Shown piece by piece: positions 1-5,587 of a stretch of DNA of 6,951 bases. The notes under the pieces are model-generated. The model saw nothing but the letters and a program-made list of their open reading frames with translations. It did not search any database and was not told the origin of the DNA. Made by a program: the position numbers and the translations under genes. Each line of letters begins with the position of its first letter. The first letter of the stretch is position 1. Where the stretch lies: contig WRDL01000078.1 of the NCBI GenBank assembly GCA_009784095.1, positions 1 through 6,951 on the forward strand, read 5' to 3'. The DNA is from Coriobacteriia bacterium (lineage in GTDB: Bacteria; Actinomycetota; Coriobacteriia; WRKU01).

Positions 1-1
1 C

Positions 2-70
2 GGTGATGAGGAGACCGCCAAGGCCCTCCACGACACTTTGGGAATGTATCGAGGAGCGGTTACGGCATAG
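2..70 (+). CDS. C-terminal fragment of an upstream gene, possibly arginine repressor ArgR
   Basis: Reading from base 2 gives 22 codons (starting GDEETAKALHD and ending YRGAVTA) and a TAG stop at 68-70. The fragment is too short to identify alone. Its pattern, a few acidic residues and then an amphipathic helix to the C-terminus, resembles the end of ArgR/AhrC repressors, where a GDDT core is followed by a short terminal helix. An argR gene just before argG would suit an arginine cluster. This is inference from position and a weak pattern; it could equally be the tail of another arg gene or a chance open frame. The start lies outside the window. Confidence 0.35.
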   Translation, partial: GDEETAKALHDTLGMYRGAVTA

Positions 71-133
71 CCACCATTCGAACAGCGTGGTATTCAACAC
101 GTTGACCTGGAATTTTATTGGAAAAGATTTGAT

Positions 134-140
134 AAAGGAG
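134..140 (+). promoter_or_regulatory. Ribosome binding site that fixes the argG start
   Basis: AAAGGAG lies 6 bases before the GTG at 147-149. This is a near-perfect Shine-Dalgarno match at ideal spacing. It decides the argG start against the longer open frame that reaches back to base 3. Confidence 0.85.
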
Positions 141-146
141 TTTATT

Positions 147-1373
147 GTGGCGCGTGAAAAATGTGTTCTGGCGTATTCAGGAGGTCTGGATACCTCGGTC
201 TTGATCCGGTGGATCGCGGAGAACTACGATCTGGATGTCATCGCGGTCTGTATCGATGTCGGTCAGGAGCGGCAAGATCTCGAGTTCGTGCGCGAGAAAG
301 CGCTCAAGATCGGCGCGATCGAGTCGGTCGTGCTTGATGTACGCGACGAGTTTGTTGACGAGTATCTCAGCGAGGCGATCAAAGCCAACTCGATGTATGA
401 GAATAAATATCCGCTGGTCAGCGCTCTGTCACGACCGATCATCGTCAAGAAGATGGTCGAACTCGCGCACCAGTACGGCGCCCAATACATCGCGCATGGT
501 TGTACCGGCAAAGGAAATGACCAGGTGCGTTTCGAGGTCGGCATCGCCGCGCTCGATCCCGATATCAAGGTGCTCGCGCCGGTCCGCGAATGGGATCTGC
601 ACACGCGTGAACAAGAGATCGAGTGGGCGCTCGAGCGTGACATCCCGGTCCCGACGACCAAAGCGTCCCCTTACTCGATCGATGATAACCTGTGGGGCCG
701 CGCCATCGAATGTGGCGTGCTCGAAGATCCGTGGGTCGAACCTCCGTCCGATATCTACACACTGACGCACGACGCGCGCACCGAGACCAGCGATGAGGCC
801 GAGTACGTGATCGTCACGTTCACCGAAGGGGTGCCGACCGCGCTCGATGGTGAGGAGATGAGTTTTCACGACATCATCGTCGCGATGAACGAGCTGGCGG
901 GAAAGCATGGGTTCGGGCGTATCGACATGGTCGAGAACCGTCTGATCGGGGTAAAATCCCGTGAGATCTATGAGGTTCCTGGCGCGCTCGCGCTGATCAC
1001 CGCGCATAAGGCGCTCGAAGACCTCTGCTTGGAGCGCGAGGTGCTTCATTACAAGCTCGGCGTCGAACAAAAATGGGCGGAGCTCGTCTATAGCGGCCTC
1101 TGGTACAGCCCACTGCGCGAGGCGCTCGCCGGTTTCATCGAGACGACGCAGAAGCTCGTGACGGGTGATGTACGACTGCGGTTCTACAAGGGATCGTGCG
1201 TACCGGTCGGTCGTCGCAGTGAGTTCTCGCTCTATGATTATGGGCTTGCGACCTATGACGAGGATGACAGTTTCGACCACAGCGCCGCAAAGGGTTTCAT
1301 CGATCTGCATGGGCTTCCCAGCAAGGTGTGGGCGAACCAGCGCAGAAAAGTGGGTAAAGAAGGCGAGATCTGA
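147..1373 (+). CDS. argG: Argininosuccinate synthase
   Basis: This cytoplasmic enzyme joins citrulline and aspartate using ATP (giving AMP and PPi) to make argininosuccinate, the penultimate step of arginine synthesis. The protein has 408 residues, normal for the family (about 400). The N-type ATP-pyrophosphatase P-loop AYSGGLDTS is at residues 9-17, and the second family signature AHGCTGKGNDQVRFE is at 116-130. The substrate-binding and tetramerisation region follows with no break up to the C-terminal end VGKEGEI. The start is GTG at 147, chosen because of the AAAGGAG site at 134-140 and because the P-loop then falls at the usual distance from the N-terminus. The 48 codons upstream in the same frame look nothing like the family. 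The stop is 2 bases before argH, so the two are surely one transcript. No clear promoter or ARG box could be assigned. Confidence 0.97.
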   Translation: MAREKCVLAYSGGLDTSVLIRWIAENYDLDVIAVCIDVGQERQDLEFVREKALKIGAIESVVLDVRDEFVDEYLSEAIKANSMYENKYPLVSALSRPIIVKKMVELAHQYGAQYIAHGCTGKGNDQVRFEVGIAALDPDIKVLAPVREWDLHTREQEIEWALERDIPVPTTKASPYSIDDNLWGRAIECGVLEDPWVEPPSDIYTLTHDARTETSDEAEYVIVTFTEGVPTALDGEEMSFHDIIVAMNELAGKHGFGRIDMVENRLIGVKSREIYEVPGALALITAHKALEDLCLEREVLHYKLGVEQKWAELVYSGLWYSPLREALAGFIETTQKLVTGDVRLRFYKGSCVPVGRRSEFSLYDYGLATYDEDDSFDHSAAKGFIDLHGLPSKVWANQRRKVGKEGEI

Positions 1374-1375
1374 GC

Positions 1376-2740
1376 ATGGCCAAGAAGAAGACCACCGGCC
1401 CTGGTGCGCCGGAAAGCGTAGCGGCTCAGACTCCGTGGGGTGGGCGTTTCGAAGAGGTGCCTGACGAGATCATGCAGCAATTCGGTGCGTCGCTCCCGTT
1501 CGATCAACGACTCTGCGATGAGGATATCTTCGGTTCACTCGCCCACGCCGCGATGCTTGCATCGCAAGGAATACTGACCGAAGATGAATTCCAGCTGATC
1601 GAAGACGGTCTGCAGAGTATCCAGGTCGATATCGATGAAGGTGTCTTCGCGTGGGATATCACCGATGAAGATGTACATATGGCGATCGAGTCCGCCCTGG
1701 TAGGGCGGATCGGTGAGGTCGGCAAGAAGCTGCACACCGGGCGCTCGCGCAACGACCAGGTCGCGACCGATCTTCGTCTTGCAGTCAAGGCTGCCACCGA
1801 GATACTCGTCATCTTGATCGATGGGCTCTGCGCGGTACTCGAACAACGTGCCGCCGAGCATAAAGATGTCATCATGCCGGGCTATACCCACATGCAGAAG
1901 GCGCAGCCGGTGCTGCTGGCCGATCACTTGGGTGCCTACGTTGCGATGCTGCAGCGAGACGCGTTGCGCATGGAGCTTGCCTACGATGCCGCCGATATGA
2001 ACGTGTTGGGCAGTGGAGCCTTGGCCGGTACCTCCCATCCGATCGATCGCGATCTTACGACCGAGTTGCTCGGCTTTCGCGAGGTCGGAGAGAATACGCT
2101 TGACGGCGTGAGTGATCGTGACTTCGTCCTCGATCTGCTTTATGCGTGCAGCGTATGCCAGATGCATTTGTCGCGTTTGAGTGAGGAACTCATCTTATGG
2201 TCGACAGAAGAGTTCGGGTTCGTCACTTTCTCTGATGCGACAAGCACCGGTTCGAGCATCATGCCGCAGAAGAAGAATCCCGACTTCGCGGAACTCATCC
2301 GCGGAAAGACCGGGCGAGTATACGGCAACCTCCTCGCGCTGCTCACCACGATGAAGGGCCTTCCGCTCGCATATAACAAAGACATGCAAGAGGATAAGGA
2401 ACCGTTCTTCGACTCGGTCGATACGGTCTTGGACAGCCTCAATGTCATGCTCTCCATCATGGAGTCGATCACGTTTCACACTGACATCATGAGAAAGGCC
2501 GCCGGTGGTGGGTTCATGGTCGCGACCGATCTTGCCGACTATCTGGTGGGCAAGGGGATGGCGTTCCGTGATGCCCATGAGGTCGTGGGCAAATTGGTAC
2601 TCAAATGTGAGAGGGAGGGCAAGACGCTCCAACAGCTTGGCGCAAAGGACTACGCGAAGATCTGCGATCTGTTCGAGCCAGATGTACTCGACTGGGTCGA
2701 TATCGAAAAGAGCGTGGCACGGCGTCATCGCGACGCGTAA
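1376..2740 (+). CDS. argH: Argininosuccinate lyase, C-terminal tail apparently lost
   Basis: It splits argininosuccinate into arginine and fumarate, the last step of arginine synthesis, as a cytoplasmic homotetramer of the fumarase/aspartase superfamily. The 454 residues include TGRSRNDQV at 121-129, the substrate-binding PGYTHMQKAQPV at 168-179, and the signature GSSIMPQKKNPD at 292-303 that carries the catalytic serine loop. The N-terminus has about 17 extra residues (Lys/Thr/Pro/Ala-rich) before WGGRF; no other in-frame start is present, so the extension is real. The ATG is 2 bases after the argG stop, with only a weak Shine-Dalgarno, which suggests translational coupling. The end is odd: the frame stops at SVARRHRDA, while the family normally continues for about 20 residues with R-x(3,4)-GG(T). 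A matching RRVTNGGIG is read in another frame at 2751-2777. All known active-site motifs lie upstream, so activity may survive. Confidence 0.95.
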   Translation: MAKKKTTGPGAPESVAAQTPWGGRFEEVPDEIMQQFGASLPFDQRLCDEDIFGSLAHAAMLASQGILTEDEFQLIEDGLQSIQVDIDEGVFAWDITDEDVHMAIESALVGRIGEVGKKLHTGRSRNDQVATDLRLAVKAATEILVILIDGLCAVLEQRAAEHKDVIMPGYTHMQKAQPVLLADHLGAYVAMLQRDALRMELAYDAADMNVLGSGALAGTSHPIDRDLTTELLGFREVGENTLDGVSDRDFVLDLLYACSVCQMHLSRLSEELILWSTEEFGFVTFSDATSTGSSIMPQKKNPDFAELIRGKTGRVYGNLLALLTTMKGLPLAYNKDMQEDKEPFFDSVDTVLDSLNVMLSIMESITFHTDIMRKAAGGGFMVATDLADYLVGKGMAFRDAHEVVGKLVLKCEREGKTLQQLGAKDYAKICDLFEPDVLDWVDIEKSVARRHRDA

Positions 2741-2813
2741 GATAGAGGCGCGCCGCGTTACGAATGGTGGAATCGGTCTGGATGGAGAGGTACTCGCGAT
2801 CAGGGGCGGATCG
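2741..2813. other. Convergent argH/SRAP junction containing a possible argH tail remnant
   Basis: These 73 bases separate the argH and SRAP stop codons. In the frame with codons starting at 2739 the sequence reads KIEARRVTNGGIGLDGEVLAI, like the expected argininosuccinate lyase C-terminus, but it is out of frame with argH. AAG..GCG CGC CGC at 2739-2756 echoes AAG..GCA CGG CGT at 2708-2725 (KxxARR both times), offset by 31 bases. No T-rich intrinsic terminator is visible for either gene. Confidence 0.5.
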
Positions 2814-2814
2814 C
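2796..2814. other. Small hairpin at the argH/SRAP convergent junction
   Basis: GCGATC (2796-2801) and GATCGC (2809-2814) can form a 6-bp stem with a 7-base loop that touches the SRAP stop codon. It lies where a bidirectional terminator would be expected, but neither strand has a U-tract after it, so a terminator role is only a possibility. Confidence 0.2.
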
Positions 2815-3395
2815 TAAGCAGGCGCGAATGTCAGATCAGTGACCGATCGCGCGATGAGTCCGTCGATATCGAGATCATCAGAGGACAACCATTCTTCGGC
2901 CTGCTGAGCAGAGAGCACGACCGGCATGCGATCGTGGATCGCACGGAACTTCTCGGGGGGCTCATGTGTGAGGATCACGAATGAGGCCCCGGGTGCGTCC
3001 TCCTCGTTGCGATAGCATCCCGCCAGATAGGTGATCGATGCGTCCGGGAGAGAGAATTCGTATTTTGTCTTGGAACCGTCGGGCTCTTTCTTCCACTCGT
3101 AGTATCCGCTGGCAAGGATAAGACAGCGCCGCTCGACCATCGCAGTGCGAAACATCGGCTTTTCTAGAGCAGTCTCGCTGCGCGCGTTGATGACATCGCG
3201 CTTCCCAGCGCGAAATCCCCAGCGCATCGCACGCAAACCACCGGATGTCTTGATCGGCACGATATTGGTGGGAAAGATCTCACCTTCCATCTTGATGGAC
3301 ATCATCTCCGCCTTATCGGCGAGGTTCTGTTCGACCTGCTTGGCGATCTCTTCAAGTGTCTTCTGGTCGATCTTCATCACGAATCGTCCGCACAT
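2814..3395 (-). CDS. SRAP-domain protein (YedK/HMCES family), abasic-site DNA-protein crosslinker
   Basis: SRAP proteins bind abasic sites in single-stranded DNA and form a thiazolidine crosslink through the N-terminal cysteine, shielding the site during replication. The 193-residue protein has the full set of family residues: MCGRF with Cys2, Asn70 in INARSET, Glu100 in SGYYEW and His154 in IHDRMPV. Length matches the single-domain family (about 200-225). The start is the ATG at 3395-3393, because Cys must be residue 2 after methionine removal and because AAAGGA lies about 9 bases upstream. An 11-codon extension to 3428 is therefore rejected. It follows dinB on the same strand after a 65-base gap. 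The gap contains a -10 like TATACA, so it could be read from the SOS promoter, its own promoter, or both. Pairing of SRAP genes with SOS genes is known in bacteria. Confidence 0.95.
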   Translation of the reverse strand: MCGRFVMKIDQKTLEEIAKQVEQNLADKAEMMSIKMEGEIFPTNIVPIKTSGGLRAMRWGFRAGKRDVINARSETALEKPMFRTAMVERRCLILASGYYEWKKEPDGSKTKYEFSLPDASITYLAGCYRNEEDAPGASFVILTHEPPEKFRAIHDRMPVVLSAQQAEEWLSSDDLDIDGLIARSVTDLTFAPA

Positions 3396-3441
3396 GGTCG
3401 TTCGTCCTTTCATCTGGTGAGATTGCACACCGCACCCCCAT

Positions 3442-3447
3442 TGTATA
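3442..3447 (-). promoter_or_regulatory. Possible SRAP promoter (-10 TATACA)
   Basis: On the minus strand TATACAATGG (plus-strand CCATTGTATA at 3438-3447) lies about 47 bases before the SRAP start. The same 10-mer forms the -10 region of the SOS promoter at 5084-5093. No good -35 is found at the right distance, and no LexA box is seen here. It may give SRAP expression independent of dinB, at low certainty. Confidence 0.35.
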
Positions 3448-3448
3448 C

Positions 3449-3466
3449 CGCTATCGCGCGCTATCG
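3449..3466. repeat. 8-bp direct repeat with 10-bp period at the dinB stop
   Basis: CGCTATCG occurs at 3449-3456 and again at 3459-3466, overlapping the last codons of dinB and lying just upstream (minus strand) of the possible SRAP -10. The one-helical-turn period would suit a regulator site, but the repeat is short and may be chance. Confidence 0.35.
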
Positions 3467-4738
3467 GTGTAGATAACCCACCGGGTGGACCGTGTTATCG
3501 TTCTTGATATCCAGACCCAAGAGCGCCTCATCGGTCAGTTCGATACCGCGCTGGATGCAGGTATTGCCGAAGCGCTGACGCAGCCCGTCGATCGCATGGT
3601 CGAGATCCTCTTGCGCATGATCTTTGAAGAACGAGAGTTGGCGGTTGCCGTTCGAGGGGATGAGCGAGGTGACGCGCACCGCTAATCCCCGCACGGCGTG
3701 CTCCTCATCGAGGGGTTGGTTGTCCACCAGAAGCTGCCATGCGCTGTCTGCGATGACCATCGTTGCGGCGGTAGAGGCACCTAAGTGCATCTGGCGCGTG
3801 TAGTACGTCAGATCCTCGGCATCCCGCACGGCGATCGCGACGGTCTTGGCCCGCATGCCACCCTCGCGTAGGCGCTGTGCCACCGACTCTGCCAGCAGGT
3901 AGATGAGCGCCTTCGCATCACGCTCACAGGTGATGTCGTGCGGAGCGGTCAGTCCGTTACCATAGCTTTTGATCTGCCGCGCCACATCGCAGCGTCGAGC
4001 GTCGTAGCTCTTTACGGTGGTCGTATCCTCGCCACGGGCGAACGAACGCAACATGAACCCGATCTTGCCGAAGGTACGTTGCAGGTATCCGTCGCTTGCG
4101 TGGGCCAACTGGCCGATCGTCTCGATACCGGCCGCGTGCAACTTACGTTCGGTCGCGCGTCCTACATAGAGCAGGTCGCGCACCGGTGCTCCCCAAAAGA
4201 TCTCGCGATAGTTCTCACGGGTGATCTGTGTGATCGCGTCGGGCTTCTTATAGTCCGAGCCGAACTTGGCCGTGATCTTGTCCCAGCCGATCCCGATGCT
4301 GACGGTCACGCCCAGCTCCGCTTTGATACGCTCGCTGATCTCGCGCGCGACCAGCAGCGCACTTCCGCCGTGTAACTGTACCGTGGAGGTGATGTCGAGC
4401 CAATTCTCATCGAGGCCGAACGGCTCGACCAAGTCCGTATAGTCATAGTAGATGGCACGGGCGATCTTGGAGTAGCGCTTGTACAGATGGTAGTGCGGAG
4501 GCAGGACGATAAGCCCCGGGCATTTCTGTCGCGCCTCCCACAGCGCTTCGGCCGTTTTGATCCCATACGGTTTTGCCTCGATCGACTTGGTCAGTACGAT
4601 GCCGTGGCGCCGATCCTCTTCGCCACCGACCACCACCGGTTTACCGCGTAGTTCGGGATGCTCCGCCTGCTCGACGCTGGCGTAGAAACTGTTCATATCG
4701 ACATGCAAGATGATGCGGTCCGACAAGACGGGGTCCAT
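3461..4738 (-). CDS. dinB: DNA polymerase IV (Y-family translesion polymerase)
   Basis: This error-prone polymerase extends primers past damaged bases. The metal-binding residues are visible: the first Asp in HVDMNSFYASVE (residue 14) and the Asp-Glu pair in LDENWLDIT (110-111). The Tyr of SFY (19) sits at the steric-gate position that excludes ribonucleotides. SIGIGWDKITAKFGSDYKKPD closes the palm. GRATERKLHAAGIETIGQLA is a helix-hairpin-helix in the thumb, and the little finger follows. QLSFF near residue 367 matches a sliding-clamp binding motif, and the last 54 residues (RQRFG...RGIEL) are typical of Gram-positive DinB. Length is 425 residues from ATG 4738; GTG at 4741 is an alternative start, but AGGCGG is better placed for the ATG. 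The DUF6504-like gene ends 13 bases upstream, so the two are co-transcribed from the LexA-box promoter near 5100. Note Gly-Leu-Asp-Glu in place of the commoner Ser-Ile-Asp-Glu. Confidence 0.95.
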   Translation of the reverse strand: MDPVLSDRIILHVDMNSFYASVEQAEHPELRGKPVVVGGEEDRRHGIVLTKSIEAKPYGIKTAEALWEARQKCPGLIVLPPHYHLYKRYSKIARAIYYDYTDLVEPFGLDENWLDITSTVQLHGGSALLVAREISERIKAELGVTVSIGIGWDKITAKFGSDYKKPDAITQITRENYREIFWGAPVRDLLYVGRATERKLHAAGIETIGQLAHASDGYLQRTFGKIGFMLRSFARGEDTTTVKSYDARRCDVARQIKSYGNGLTAPHDITCERDAKALIYLLAESVAQRLREGGMRAKTVAIAVRDAEDLTYYTRQMHLGASTAATMVIADSAWQLLVDNQPLDEEHAVRGLAVRVTSLIPSNGNRQLSFFKDHAQEDLDHAIDGLRQRFGNTCIQRGIELTDEALLGLDIKNDNTVHPVGYLHR

Positions 4739-4751
4739 CACCTCTCACCGC

Positions 4752-5024
4752 CTATGCCGCGCCGTCGGGTACGATCGCCTCGACGAACCAGCGGGGATCT
4801 TCGTAGTAGAGGAATGTCTCACGCCCGCCGATGCGCACCAGATAGCGCGTGCCGGTACCGCCCACCTTGAGCGCCGCGGCCCGACGCCTATCCAAGACCT
4901 CGTCGATCTCGAAGCGGCGCCCGTCCTCCCACTTGATCGCAAGGGGAGCGACGAGGCCTTCTTCATCGTGAAGCGCGGTGACTTCGACGTACTGTTTTTT
5001 GCGATGCGCGATCCCTTGAACCAC
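4752..5024 (-). CDS. DUF6504-like small protein of the dinB operon
   Basis: A 90-residue soluble protein of unknown function. It resembles the small DUF6504-type proteins often encoded beside dinB in Gram-positive bacteria. Visible marks are APLAIKWEDGRRFEIDEVLD in the middle, RYLVRIGGRETFLYYED, and the end RWFVEAIV, which together predict a compact beta-rich fold. There is no signal peptide or membrane segment. The start is GTG at 5024-5022; an in-frame stop at 5048-5046 rules out a much longer form, and AGAAAGAG 6-7 bases upstream is a moderate ribosome site. It is the first gene after the LexA-box promoter, 13 bases ahead of dinB, so a role linked to lesion bypass is likely by context only. 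The family name is from memory of the pattern, not from a search. Confidence 0.8.
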   Translation of the reverse strand: MVQGIAHRKKQYVEVTALHDEEGLVAPLAIKWEDGRRFEIDEVLDRRRAAALKVGGTGTRYLVRIGGRETFLYYEDPRWFVEAIVPDGAA

Positions 5025-5087
5025 CGGCGACTCTTTCTGTTGTCCTCACTACATCCTACTGCGCGAATATGCCCAGGAGACCTCCAT

Positions 5088-5114
5088 TGTATAGAACATA
5101 TGTTCGATTTGCAA
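5088..5114 (-). promoter_or_regulatory. Promoter of the DUF6504-dinB operon
   Basis: On the minus strand TTGCAA (5114-5109) acts as a -35 and TATACA (5093-5088) as a -10. The spacer is 15 bases, or 16-17 if the -35 is taken one or two bases further upstream. The predicted transcript starts near 5081 and has a leader of about 57 bases. The LexA box fills the spacer, so repressor binding would block RNA polymerase directly. Confidence 0.6.
5093..5106 (-). promoter_or_regulatory. LexA (SOS) operator
   Basis: On the minus strand the sequence is CGAACATATGTTCT, which matches the Gram-positive SOS box CGAACRNRYGTTYC at 13 of 14 positions and contains a perfect 12-base palindrome, GAACATATGTTC (5094-5105). 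It lies between the -35 and -10 of the dinB operon promoter, about 70 bases before the first gene. This predicts LexA repression that is lifted on DNA damage. Confidence 0.88.
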
Positions 5115-5160
5115 GGGGAAATGCGGGGAGATCCACCCACGACAATGGTACGCTCTTTTA

Positions 5161-5189
5161 TTGAACGTTGTTGCCGAGTGCTTTATAAT
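5161..5189 (+). promoter_or_regulatory. Strong sigma-70 type promoter for the membrane protein/collagen-like genes
   Basis: TTGAAC (5161-5166), a 17-base spacer, and a perfect TATAAT (5184-5189). Transcription should begin near 5196, leaving a leader of about 25 bases with GGGAG at 5210-5214 before ATG 5221. It diverges from the SOS promoter 50-70 bases away; no LexA box overlaps it. Confidence 0.8.
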
Positions 5190-5220
5190 GACATCTATGT
5201 AACGCATGCGGGAGCGTTCG

Positions 5221-5535
5221 ATGTTGGGTGTGTTCTGCTCAGCAGATGGTGTGGGAGAACCCTGTTTTGTGCGAGAGGGAGACGCATGGAGTCACGTGAA
5301 ACTAATCTGTTGGATAGTTTTGACGCTCTTTTTGATACCCGCATTTATCGCATCGTCCACGATCATCGGGGCGATGATCTCCAACGACACATTCAAGTCA
5401 ATCAGCATCGGCTCTGCCCACTGGGGCAGCGCAAGCGCGATCATACCGACCGCACTCTTAGCTATCGTCGCCGGTGCGAACGATATCACAGCAAGCATCA
5501 TGAGGGATTTGCGACGAAGGTCGACTTCGTCTTAG
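5221..5535 (+). CDS. Small membrane protein, function unknown
   Basis: I do not recognise this 104-residue protein. From the chosen ATG (GGGAG 6 bases upstream, just after the promoter) it has a polar 25-residue N-terminus. A first hydrophobic segment runs from about 26 to 46 (LICWIVLTLFLIPAFIASST). A polar loop with SNDTFKS and HWGS follows, then a second hydrophobic segment at about 72-90 (AIIPTALLAIVAGA), and a basic tail RDLRRRSTSS. Two transmembrane helices are likely. A shorter start, GTG 5296 right before the first helix, is also possible. The gene lies 52 bases before the collagen-like gene and likely shares its transcript, so a role in export or anchoring of that protein is conceivable but unproven. 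The complementary strand also has a 69-codon hydrophobic frame (5292-5501), but it lacks a ribosome site and promoter, so the plus strand is preferred. Confidence 0.5.
   Translation: MLGVFCSADGVGEPCFVREGDAWSHVKLICWIVLTLFLIPAFIASSTIIGAMISNDTFKSISIGSAHWGSASAIIPTALLAIVAGANDITASIMRDLRRRSTSS
5513..5531 (+). other. Hairpin at the 3' end of the small membrane protein gene
   Basis: GACGAAG (5513-5519) pairs with CTTCGTC (5525-5531) around a 5-base loop, just before the TAG at 5533. No run of T follows, so it is not a standard intrinsic terminator. It could slow polymerase or protect the 3' end of a processed message ahead of the collagen-like gene. Confidence 0.35.
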
Positions 5536-5587
5536 CATAGAGCGAGATACTGCAGGCCGATGGCCAACGGAACAGCAAAGGTGCATC

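Noticed and set aside
108..124. ARG-box-like AAT-TTT-ATT ahead of argG
   Set aside because: The half-sites AAT and ATT are 3 bases apart where the ArgR consensus needs 4, and the flanks match poorly; A/T-rich chance is more likely.
102..130. Promoter TTGACC with a downstream -10 before argG
   Set aside because: The -35 is good but the best -10 at 17 bases (AGATTT) is poor, and the start would fall on the ribosome binding site.
3..146. 48-codon N-terminal extension of argG in the same open frame
   Set aside because: It has no likeness to the family, the P-loop would be displaced, and a strong ribosome site lies right before GTG 147.
429..1310. Minus-strand 293-codon frame inside argG
   Set aside because: It is a shadow of argG produced by its GC-rich third positions.
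5049..5054. ATG-TAG minimal reading frame in the leader of the SOS operon
   Set aside because: Two codons with a weak ribosome site are not enough to claim a regulatory leader.
4710..5540. 276-codon plus-strand frame across dinB start and intergenic region
   Set aside because: It runs antisense over DUF6504 and dinB, crosses two promoters, and has a His/Arg/Cys-rich composition with no family pattern.
5555..5565. GGCC-GAT-GGCC inverted repeat before the collagen-like gene
   Set aside because: A 4-bp stem with a 3-base loop and no T-run is too weak to call a terminator or regulatory element.
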